This document shows positions 56,979 to 64,000 of a stretch of 64,000 nt of DNA, piece after piece. Origin of the DNA: Pirellulaceae bacterium (GTDB taxonomy: Bacteria > Planctomycetota > Planctomycetia > Pirellulales > Pirellulaceae). The notes under the pieces are model-generated. The model saw only the letters and a program-made list of their open reading frames with translations. It searched no databases and was not told the origin of the DNA. The stretch is taken from assembly GCA_026004775.1 (NCBI GenBank), contig BPJU01000003.1:346041-410040 (forward strand), in the 5' to 3' direction. Numbering within the stretch: position 1 is the stretch's first letter; every line of letters starts with the position of its first letter. Made by a program: the position numbers and the translations under genes.

Positions 56979-57467
56979 CCACGGCCTGGTAAGCAGCTCG
57001 CGCCAACATTCCGTCACACGACCCGGCTACGATGCGCCCTCGGCCAATCGCGTTTCCAACCGGCCAATCTGTGATCGACAATCAGAAGTTCCGTTTCCGG
57101 TAAGAACCGGCATGGTGCTGGAGGAACAGCAGCTGAAAAAGTCGGAACGGAGCCTCCCCACGTCGCTCCTTTAAGGTGCTCGATTGTGCCGGGGTTTGGG
57201 GCGATCGGAACGATTCGGCCCAGAACTGCGCAGCGTGCGGGATCGTCTCGCCCCGCTACGACTGGCAGCGTGTTGGCCCAGCACCCTGGGGTGCCGGTGT
57301 ACGCTTAGCTTGTACTTGACTGTCTACACGGATAGGTTCTGATTGTGGATGGGAGGAGGGTTGTTGGCTGGCTCCCGGAAGGGTGGCCATTGATCGCCAT
57401 TGCGTCCCCCACAGGTCAGTGCGGTTCACGGACTTGACCGAAGTCCTCAGGACAAGGAGCGGCTTTG
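56979..57467. other. gap between rplI and dnaB
   Basis: No gene is recognised. TTGACT occurs near 57319 but no good -10 element at the right distance was found. Confidence 0.45.
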
Positions 57468-58901
57468 ATGGCCAAGAGACCGTCCTCGCGCCGGTCAGAT
57501 CGAACCTCTACGGAAACCAACGGCAAACTGCGCCAGCCCCCGGTCGACCAGCAGGCCGAACAGGCTGTGTTAGGCAGTATCCTGCTAAAGCCCGACGTTC
57601 TGGATGAGCTGGTGACGATTATCGGGCCGGAAGACTTTTTCGATGAAGCCCACCAGAAGCTCTATCGCCATCTGGTGCAGATGCGGGACGAAAGTCGCAA
57701 GATCGATTTGACTTTGCTTATCAACCGGTTGAAGTCCCACAACGACTACGAAGCCATCGGCGGAGCGCCCTATCTGGGGCAACTTCTGGAAGCGGTTCCT
57801 TCGGCCGCTCATGCTCGATACTATGCCGAGATCGTACGGGACAAGGCGACGTACCGAGCCTTGATCGACGTGGCGACCCACATACTCCAGCAAGCCTACG
57901 ACGAAAGCGAAGAAGCGACCCAACTGGTCAATCATGCCGAGCAGCAGGTTTTTTCGATACTCGACAGCCGCTACACCTGCGATCTGCATCCGATCAAGGA
58001 TATCCTGCATGAAGCCATCGACCGTATGGAGGCCCGCCAGAAAGGCGAGCGGGTCCAGGGGGGAGTGGAGACGTTGTTTGCCGATCTGGATGCCTTGACG
58101 GGTGGCTTGCACGCCTCGGAATTGATCATCCTGGCTGCCCGTCCCAGCATGGGCAAGACGGCTTTGGCAATGAATATTGCCGAGAACGTGGCTGTACAGC
58201 TACGCGAGCCGGTGTTGTTTGTCAGTTTGGAGATGTCCGCGGTGGAGTTGGCCGATCGGTTGCTGTGTTCGGCGGCTCGAGTCAACAGTCATCGCTTGCG
58301 CACCGGGACGCTTTCGCACGAGGACCACAAGCGTCTGATCCAGAAGGCATCGGAACTGAGCACGGCGCCGCTTTATGTGGACGATTCGCCATCGCGGACG
58401 GTAAGCGAAATTGCCGCCGCGGCCCGGCGCGTGCGCCGATTGCACCAAGGCCGGCTGGGCCTGGTGGTGATCGACTACCTGCAACTGATCGAGCCGGATA
58501 ATCCACGCGATCCGCGTCAGGAGCAGGTGGCGCGCATCGCTCGGCGGCTGAAAGGCATGGCTCGGGAACTTCGAGTGCCTGTATTGTGTCTGGCTCAGTT
58601 GAACCGGCAGGCCGAGGACGCCAAGGACCATCGCCCCAGGTTGAGCCACCTGCGGGAATCGGGGGCGATCGAGCAGGATGCGGACGTGGTGATGTTCGTG
58701 CATCGCGAGGAGTATTATCGGCACGGTGAAGATCGCAAAGAACACGCCGGCGAAGCGGAACTGATCGTCGCCAAGCAGCGCAACGGCCCCGTGGGTGAAG
58801 TACCGCTTACGTGGCTTCGCGAATACACGCGGTTCGTCGACCGCTCGCCACCTCGCCACGAGGAACTCGACCAGTACAACGCCGTGGAGGAACCGTTCTG
58901 A
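57468..58901 (+). CDS. dnaB: replicative DNA helicase DnaB
   Basis: The 477-residue product has the DnaB N-terminal domain (QAEQAVLGSILLKPDVLDEL), the linker, and a RecA-type C-terminal domain with Walker A ARPSMGKTALAMNIA, the FVSLEMSAVELADRLL block and Walker B LVVIDYLQLI. It unwinds DNA at the fork as a hexamer. AAGGAG precedes ATG 57468. No intein is present, as the Walker regions are continuous. Confidence 0.96.
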   Translation: MAKRPSSRRSDRTSTETNGKLRQPPVDQQAEQAVLGSILLKPDVLDELVTIIGPEDFFDEAHQKLYRHLVQMRDESRKIDLTLLINRLKSHNDYEAIGGAPYLGQLLEAVPSAAHARYYAEIVRDKATYRALIDVATHILQQAYDESEEATQLVNHAEQQVFSILDSRYTCDLHPIKDILHEAIDRMEARQKGERVQGGVETLFADLDALTGGLHASELIILAARPSMGKTALAMNIAENVAVQLREPVLFVSLEMSAVELADRLLCSAARVNSHRLRTGTLSHEDHKRLIQKASELSTAPLYVDDSPSRTVSEIAAAARRVRRLHQGRLGLVVIDYLQLIEPDNPRDPRQEQVARIARRLKGMARELRVPVLCLAQLNRQAEDAKDHRPRLSHLRESGAIEQDADVVMFVHREEYYRHGEDRKEHAGEAELIVAKQRNGPVGEVPLTWLREYTRFVDRSPPRHEELDQYNAVEEPF

Positions 58902-58976
58902 CACGGGCAAACTCCCGTCGAAAGCCCGTGGCCCAGAGTGCTGGCCGACAGGGTGCTCGCGACAGCCGTCGGCCGG

Positions 58977-59306
58977 TCAGCGGTAATCCTCTCGAACCGG
59001 ATGGAAGACATCCAATGCCCGTACCGGCGCGGCACCCGCCCTCGCTGAATGCACAACGCCTCCCGGAATGCGCCACATGTCGCCCGGCTTCAGTGTGCGT
59101 GTCTGGCCGCCGATGGTGAAGGTCAATTCACCTTCCAGCAATACGCCCATCTGCTCGTGGGGATGCTGGTGAGGCGGCACGACGGCATGCGGTTCAAACT
59201 CGACCAGCGACAACATCAACTGGTCGCCGGCGGCCGTGTGGATGGTAACACCAGGAAAAATATGGTGGCATGAACACTCATCTCGGGTATAAAAAAACTG
59301 CACCAT
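58977..59306 (-). CDS. cupin-domain protein
   Basis: The 109-residue product is a single cupin. The first motif PPHQHPHEQMGVLLEGELTF has metal ligands H, H and E, and the second is PGDMWRIPGGVVHSAR. Likely roles are sugar or small-molecule binding, isomerase or dioxygenase, which the sequence cannot resolve. The start at 59306 has no strong ribosome binding site. It is convergent with dnaB. Confidence 0.82.
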   Translation of the reverse strand: MVQFFYTRDECSCHHIFPGVTIHTAAGDQLMLSLVEFEPHAVVPPHQHPHEQMGVLLEGELTFTIGGQTRTLKPGDMWRIPGGVVHSARAGAAPVRALDVFHPVREDYR

Positions 59307-59385
59307 GGCTGTCGCGATCGTTGGCAGGAAAATGATGGTCCCGAAAGCCGATTCTCCGCGGCTCCCATGATTCCCGGTTCGCGTA

Positions 59386-61257
59386 TCAGCGGCGGCCGCC
59401 GCGCCATTCGCTTTGGTACCATAACGCCGCCAGTTGATTGGGCGTGGCTCCATAGACGCGCTGGAAAGCCTGGTCGAACGCCCAGCCGTCGGCAATACCG
59501 CGCAATAAATTGCTGAAGCGGCGTGCGTCGCGCATGAGCAAGAACGACGTGAAGCGGTACGCACAAAGGTCGGCCGCATCGGCAGGAAGCTTTCCTGTGA
59601 GAAAGTCATCGGGTTGTTGCAGCAACGGCAAGATACTGCTTAGCTGCGAGTCCCAAGCGGCGATGCGCGGATCGCGCGGGGCAAGACGCGCTGCCACCAT
59701 CCGACTGGCCCCTTCAGCAAACCAGCCGGGCACACTTCCCAGGCTGGCCACATAGGTTCCGGCCAACACTTGGGCCACCAGAACTTGGGCGTCCGACTCG
59801 TCGCTTCGCGACCCGACCATAGCCCCGTAAGCGTCGACAACATCGAAGCGCCAATGCCCGCGCCAATCGGCCGGAAGCTGCCGCTGCTCGACCATCCGGC
59901 CAAATTCGCCGTAGTGATACCGGCTATCAAACACAAACAGGACGATCTTGCCTTTGACCGACAGTTTGCCGCCGGGAGCTTTCAGGAGGGCAGCCACACG
60001 CGCGGCCGTCTGTTCAGCCCCCTTGGCCAGTTCTTCCAGCGACTTCGGCCCGATATTGCCCACTACAATGAGCTGTTCGGTTTGCACCACATCCGGTTGC
60101 ACGCCGGGCATGCTCAATTGCCAGTATTCTTGAGCGCGTGCCAGGCGTTGGGCAGCCAACTCTTCATGGCTCGCCGCCAAAGCCTGAGCGACCGCCGCCA
60201 CCCGGCGCGTCGCCACATCCGCTCCAAGGCCGTCAAACGCAGCTCCTTCTTCGATCCATTTGGCGAATTTGGCGATCGATTCATCCGGTAACGGTGGACG
60301 TCCTCGGGGCATCCGCTGGCCACCCGCGGTACCTTTGAGTTTCTGGACCAGCAAGCTGTCATCCGGTTTGCCGGGAACCCACGGAGGGCCACTTTCGCCG
60401 CCTCGCAGCAGGTTGCTGAAAGTTGCCATATTCAGCCGGCCGCCCGGCTGCCCATTGCCCTCACCGTGGCACCCCAGACATTGCTGGACCAGAATCGGAG
60501 CCAAATCTCGAGCAAAACTGACCGTCTCCTTGCCCGTAGCTTGTACCACGGACAGCATGGGCCCGCTGGCATTACCGCCGGAGGCGGGCACAAGTGAAGC
60601 CAGAGGTTGATTCGGATCCTGGCCGTCGTAGCGAGCCCCTTCGTTGATCCAGTTCTTGAGCAGTGCCAGTTCGTCGGGTGTGATGCGGGCACCGCCGCGA
60701 GGCATGTCCCCGGCTTCAATGAGTTCGATCATGCGGCTGCCGTTGCCGTCTTTGGGCACAATCACCCGCCCGGCTTCCGACCCGCGCATCAAGGCGGTGT
60801 AGCTGGCCATACTGAACATGCCTCGCTGCTGATCAATATGGCATCGGCCGCACTTGGCCACCAGGATCGGCGCTACTTGACGCGTAAAACTGGTACCTCC
60901 GCTCGAATCCCCGGTAGGCTCGGGAAACTTCGCCAGCGGCGGAAGCTCGATCCCCTCCAGTTCCAGCAGCGCATACAGGCGTTCGAGCTGCCCGCGAACC
61001 GGCTCGAGCAACCGCACCAGATCCGGCTCTTGGGCCGCTTCCTTGACGAGTTCTTCAAAATCGCGGGCCAATTGTCCTACGGCTGCAGCGGCCTCGTCGA
61101 CCTTGCCGTCACGATAAAGCTGTTCAGCAGCGGTCGCCTTACGGCCCAACGTCCGAACGGCTGCCTGCTGGCGAGCCGATGGAGCCGCCTCAGCCCAAAA
61201 TACCGCAACCCCGAACGCCACCGCCAACCCCAGCACCCATCCCGGCAGCCGACTCAT
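59386..61257 (-). CDS. secreted Planctomycete-type cytochrome protein (two CxxCH) with peptidase-like C-terminus
   Basis: The 623-residue product has a signal peptide (WVLGLAVAFGVAVFWAEA) and two PSCyt1-type domains with haem sites CGRCH (136-140) and CLGCH (260-264), each followed by a MPRG-type loop. The C-terminal third has VPGWFAEGASRMVAARL, resembling DUF1570/peptidase-MA-like proteins without a clear HExxH. A redox or extracellular role is likely. The downstream cupin gene is on the same strand. Confidence 0.82.
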   Translation of the reverse strand: MSRLPGWVLGLAVAFGVAVFWAEAAPSARQQAAVRTLGRKATAAEQLYRDGKVDEAAAAVGQLARDFEELVKEAAQEPDLVRLLEPVRGQLERLYALLELEGIELPPLAKFPEPTGDSSGGTSFTRQVAPILVAKCGRCHIDQQRGMFSMASYTALMRGSEAGRVIVPKDGNGSRMIELIEAGDMPRGGARITPDELALLKNWINEGARYDGQDPNQPLASLVPASGGNASGPMLSVVQATGKETVSFARDLAPILVQQCLGCHGEGNGQPGGRLNMATFSNLLRGGESGPPWVPGKPDDSLLVQKLKGTAGGQRMPRGRPPLPDESIAKFAKWIEEGAAFDGLGADVATRRVAAVAQALAASHEELAAQRLARAQEYWQLSMPGVQPDVVQTEQLIVVGNIGPKSLEELAKGAEQTAARVAALLKAPGGKLSVKGKIVLFVFDSRYHYGEFGRMVEQRQLPADWRGHWRFDVVDAYGAMVGSRSDESDAQVLVAQVLAGTYVASLGSVPGWFAEGASRMVAARLAPRDPRIAAWDSQLSSILPLLQQPDDFLTGKLPADAADLCAYRFTSFLLMRDARRFSNLLRGIADGWAFDQAFQRVYGATPNQLAALWYQSEWRGGRR

Positions 61258-61394
61258 CAGTTACTCCTTGGGCAGAAGGAACCCTGCGCCCGTAGTCCTC
61301 CCGCTGCTATAGCGCCACGACTCGCCAGCCGTACTCAAACGAGCCACCGTTCGGCGGGCAGCGGCGCCGGAGTTGGTTGGGTCATACCCCCCGT

Positions 61395-62099
61395 CTATCC
61401 GTGCCGGTGCACCACTCGCCGCACAGCCCGTTCCACCAATTCCGCTCGACTCGGCTTGTAACCATACTGGATGGCGAACCACTCGGCAAACCGCTCCCGA
61501 TCCACAAATCGCCGGTTGCGGTTGTCCACGATATGCCCCAGTTCGTGGATCAGTACGTTGTTCAGATAATAATCGCGGATAGCGGGCCACGTCCAATGCA
61601 ACGCCCACAGATCCGGTGACTCTTGCACCCACTTGGCACCGTACATCGCCGCTTCTCGCAGCTCGGCCGGCCGCGGCGGTCGGGCATAGTATTCGACGAG
61701 CGACTCTTCAATCGGATACAAATAGATAGCCGCTCCCCATTGCATGCCGTAACACGGGAAGGACCGTTTCTTGCGCGTCATGCGGCTCAACTGCACTACC
61801 TCCAGCCGCCGCAAGAAATCGCTCGGCACCTGAGCCAACCTCTGGCGTATGTCCTCCGGCGTCAGCACATGCACGTAACCGTTGCCCGGCGGATGTACCA
61901 CAATCCGGTACTCGCCGGAACCGTCACCGCGTGGCTCATACCAGGTCTCCGGCGGAAGCCGAGCGCTGTCGCCCGCCGGCTCTCCTCCCCGCCGACGTCG
62001 CCCCAATGCCGCGCCCATCCGCAAACGACTCACCGGGCGCAGCCGGCGCTGGCCAAGAACGCGTTGGTCCTTCAGCAGTGGCACAGGTCGGCGAGCCAT
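61395..62099 (-). CDS. HExxH zinc-metallopeptidase-like protein
   Basis: The 234-residue product has NVLIHELGHIVDNRNRRFVD with HELGH at 185-189, and RFAEWFAIQYGY supplies a likely third glutamate ligand. The N-terminus is basic and lacks a signal peptide. It might be a toxin-like or housekeeping peptidase, substrate unknown. It lies upstream of the cytochrome gene on the same strand. Confidence 0.7.
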   Translation of the reverse strand: MARRPVPLLKDQRVLGQRRLRPVSRLRMGAALGRRRRGGEPAGDSARLPPETWYEPRGDGSGEYRIVVHPPGNGYVHVLTPEDIRQRLAQVPSDFLRRLEVVQLSRMTRKKRSFPCYGMQWGAAIYLYPIEESLVEYYARPPRPAELREAAMYGAKWVQESPDLWALHWTWPAIRDYYLNNVLIHELGHIVDNRNRRFVDRERFAEWFAIQYGYKPSRAELVERAVRRVVHRHG

Positions 62100-62685
62100 A
62101 ATCTCCCAGTTTCGTGGTTATGCCGGCCACACTCCGATCGACCAGAACACAATCCTGGTCGCTCCAGCGGCCCAATCTGCCAACAAGTCCCAAAACTCCA
62201 CTGTCGACCAGCAGCTAAACAGCTCCGAACCGCCTAACCGGCTCCAGAACCGCCTAACCGCCTTCTCCATCTTAGGAAGAAACCGCAATCTGGTTCAAGA
62301 ACAATATTTAAGTTCAGCACAGGCAACAACTTACGAAAAAAGCAGCCCGGCCGTCTCTTGGGCGGCGAACGGGAGCTGCCGCAAGTGAATCCCCTCATTT
62401 TGTTTAAACATGTTTGCAAAAAGTAAGTAATCGGAGTTCTTGCCGAATGCAGAGTCGCCGTCGGTCGCAACACACGTTCGTCGGGCACTCGGCAGCCACA
62501 CGCACACTAGACCGACCTGTCATTCGGTTCCCATGCGGTGCCCTGGATGCCGCTGCTCTGTGTTGCCGAGGGTAGCTTTCCGGCCAACAGCCGGCCCGGT
62601 ACTGTGGTAAGAAACGGCAGGCGGGCTTGGCAGCCGATTGCTCGACTGCTCAATGGAGAAAGCGGCTCTCAGCGTAGGAAACCAT
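62100..62685. other. intergenic stretch with a short direct repeat
   Basis: GAACCGCCTAACCG occurs twice, at about 62227 and 62249. No gene or RNA was recognised. The right end holds AGGA before the glutaredoxin-like start. Confidence 0.5.
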
Positions 62686-62994
62686 ATGAAACCGGGCGAG
62701 CGTTGGAGTAGGTGCATATCGCGACTTTTTGGCACTGGGCGGCACGACCCTGCACGCCCAGAGCGATTCCGAGTCACCCTGTACAGCCGGCGGGGCTGCC
62801 ATTTGTGCGACGAGGCGTTCGCTATTTTGCGAGCGCACGGTGTAGAACCGCAGGTGGTGGATATCGATCAGGACGAGCGGCTGCGGGAGCGTTTCGACAC
62901 GTGTGTGCCGGTGGTTGAGATCGACGGCAAGGTACGGTTTCGGGGCAGGATCAACCCGGTGTTGCTTCGCCGACTGTTGCGACGTCCCGGGTAG
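62686..62994 (+). CDS. glutaredoxin-like thioredoxin-fold protein
   Basis: The 102-residue product has VTLYSRRGCHLCDEAFAIL with the CxxC redox pair CHLC, then VPVVEIDGKVRFRGRI with the cis-proline. This is the DUF836/glutaredoxin-like family. AGGA precedes ATG 62686, which favours it over two earlier in-frame starts. It lies ten bases before the glycosyltransferase gene, so they are probably co-transcribed. Confidence 0.85.
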   Translation: MKPGERWSRCISRLFGTGRHDPARPERFRVTLYSRRGCHLCDEAFAILRAHGVEPQVVDIDQDERLRERFDTCVPVVEIDGKVRFRGRINPVLLRRLLRRPG

Positions 62995-63004
62995 CGGAGC
63001 GGCT

Positions 63005-63682
63005 ATGGCAGGCAGGCGATTGCTGGGGGTGTTTGTCAAACCGTGGCGGCCCGGCCGCGCAAAGTCGCGTCTTGCCGGTACCGTGGGGCCGTTAGCTGCC
63101 GCCCTGCTTTACGCTCGGATGGTACGCTGGTTGTTGGTGCGATGGAGCCGAATCGGGGACGAGCGCTGGCTGTATTGTGCTCCGGACTTGGAAAAGCCGT
63201 GGCGACCGCCGGATATACTCGACTCCTGGCGGTGCCGTTACCAGGTCGGCAACGACTTGGGAGAACGCTTGCAGCGGGCGATGCTCGAAGCACATTGCGT
63301 GGCGGATCGAGTGCTGATCGTCGGCACGGATAGCCCCACACTGCCCGACGCATGGCTGGAGCGAGCATGGCAGTGGTTGGCGGAGGTCCCGGTAGTGATC
63401 GGACCGGCTGACGATGGGGGCTATTATTTAATCGGCTGCCGTCGGAACGTGGGGGACTTGTGGAGCGGCATCTCTTGGGGCGGACCTGACGTTCTGCACC
63501 AGACGCTCGACCGGCTCGAGCGGCTGCGTCTTTGCTATCGGCTTCTGCCGGATTGGTACGATATCGATCATTTTGAGGATTTGAAGCGACTGGCGAACGA
63601 TTTGCGGAACAACTTTCCGGAAGATCGCCACGCGCGGCGGTTGCTGGTAAAGGTCGAGCGATTGCTTGAGCGACACGCATGA
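63005..63682 (+). CDS. TIGR04282-family glycosyltransferase (DUF2064)
   Basis: The 225-residue product shows VFVKPWRPGRAKSRLA at the N-terminus, VLIVGTDSPTLPDAWL in the middle and VIGPADDGGYYLIGCR, the marks of the family that includes arsenosugar-pathway glycosyltransferases. The real substrate is unknown. It overlaps the next gene by ATGA. The upstream glutaredoxin-like gene is a frequent neighbour. Confidence 0.85.
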   Translation: MAGRRLLGVFVKPWRPGRAKSRLAGTVGPLAAALLYARMVRWLLVRWSRIGDERWLYCAPDLEKPWRPPDILDSWRCRYQVGNDLGERLQRAMLEAHCVADRVLIVGTDSPTLPDAWLERAWQWLAEVPVVIGPADDGGYYLIGCRRNVGDLWSGISWGGPDVLHQTLDRLERLRLCYRLLPDWYDIDHFEDLKRLANDLRNNFPEDRHARRLLVKVERLLERHA

Positions 63683-64000
63683 CGGACCTTCGCTTCGAAT
63701 GTGTGGTGCTGGGTGGGGGCGTGATCGGCTTGGCTTTGGCCCGAGAGTTGGCTGCCAGGAAGTTGCGTGTGGCGGTGGTGGAACGCGGCGAAGTCGGCCG
63801 GGAAGCTTCCTGGGCGGGCGCCGGAATCTTGCCTCCGGCATCCGATCGGGTTGCCATCCATCCCTATGATCAACTTCGGGCTTTGGCTTCGCGCTTGCAT
63901 GCCCAGTGGGCCGGTGAGCTTCTCGACGAAACCGGCATCGACATCCAGTACCGGCGCTGCGGGGGGCTGTATCTGGCCGAAACGTCTGGTGAAGCAGCCG
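63679..64000 (+). CDS. thiO: glycine oxidase ThiO-like FAD enzyme, N-terminal part (cut by window edge)
   Basis: The first 107 residues show FECVVLGGGVIGLALARELA, a Rossmann GxGxxG-type site, then ASWAGAGILPPASD and RRCGGLYLAET, typical of ThiO/D-amino-acid oxidases that make the glycine imine for thiazole synthesis. The start overlaps the upstream stop codon (ATGA). The gene continues past 64000. Another DAO-family oxidase is the alternative. Confidence 0.78.
   Translation, partial: MTDLRFECVVLGGGVIGLALARELAARKLRVAVVERGEVGREASWAGAGILPPASDRVAIHPYDQLRALASRLHAQWAGELLDETGIDIQYRRCGGLYLAETSGEAA

Noticed and set aside
62224..62262. GCCTAACCG repeats as attC cores
   Set aside because: There is no matching GTTRRRY core or palindrome and no integrase nearby. 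They are plain short repeats.

Overview
The window looks like the chromosome of a planctomycete, probably a thermophilic Pirellulales/Thermoguttaceae-type bacterium. The pointers are Planctomycete-type cytochrome domains (two CxxCH sites in one large secreted protein), a prenyltransferase/squalene-oxidase-repeat protein with a twin-arginine-like leader, a zinc-ribbon plus GYF-domain membrane protein, a RAYT-type protein of a planctomycete family, many lineage-specific secreted proteins and high GC. The species assignment is inference.

Bases 1-21400 are ordinary chromosome: the N-terminal part of trpE; the protein-arginine-phosphorylation pair mcsA-mcsB followed by a class V aminotransferase; a long minus-strand run (coaD, a NodB-like protein, a terpenoid-repeat protein, a VWA protein, a CobA-HemD fusion); a TPR protein; rpsT; a cytochrome c'-like protein; a ClpP-like protein; and several secreted or small proteins. 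Bases 21400-26570 hold an IS110 transposase, a block of GGGGACAGACCCC-type repeats, and a large RAYT-family protein that appears to have lost its HUH motif. Bases 26570-31600 carry a nucleoside-type MFS transporter, a neutral-ceramidase-like protein, a TPR lipoprotein, a small periplasmic protein and an orphan groES.

Bases 31800-34275 are the information-processing operon rplY-pth-rpsF-ssb. Its expected continuation, rplI and dnaB, appears only at 56448-58901. The roughly 22 kb between them is a mobile island. It starts with an integron integrase (intI) lying in the same direction as its cassettes, which is the inverted topology known from a few planctomycetes and spirochaetes. A cassette array follows: a small membrane protein, a RibD/DHFR-like reductase, a secreted protein, a glycine-zipper membrane protein, an AAA/STAND-like ATPase, a DUF2442/DUF4160 pair, a pair of small hypothetical proteins, a GIY-YIG-like protein and a decayed toxin-antitoxin pair. 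Candidate attC sites with bulged-base palindromes separate many of these. The ATPase cassette occurs twice, and the two copies become identical exactly at the GTTRRRY boundary. The array is scarred by a DDE insertion sequence (one full but frameshifted copy, one inverted fragment) and by two fragments of an IS630-type element.

Beyond the cassettes lies a foreign-looking operon (methyltransferase, SnoaL remnant, Asp-nucleophile alpha/beta hydrolase, FAD oxidoreductase). Next comes a tandem array of four Rpn/DUF4351 nuclease genes, three nearly identical with their own consensus sigma-70 promoters and the fourth broken, ending directly before rplI. After dnaB come a cupin, a PSCyt1-type cytochrome protein, an HExxH protein, a glutaredoxin-like protein, a TIGR04282-type glycosyltransferase and the start of a thiO-like gene, with the last three forming a compact + strand cluster.
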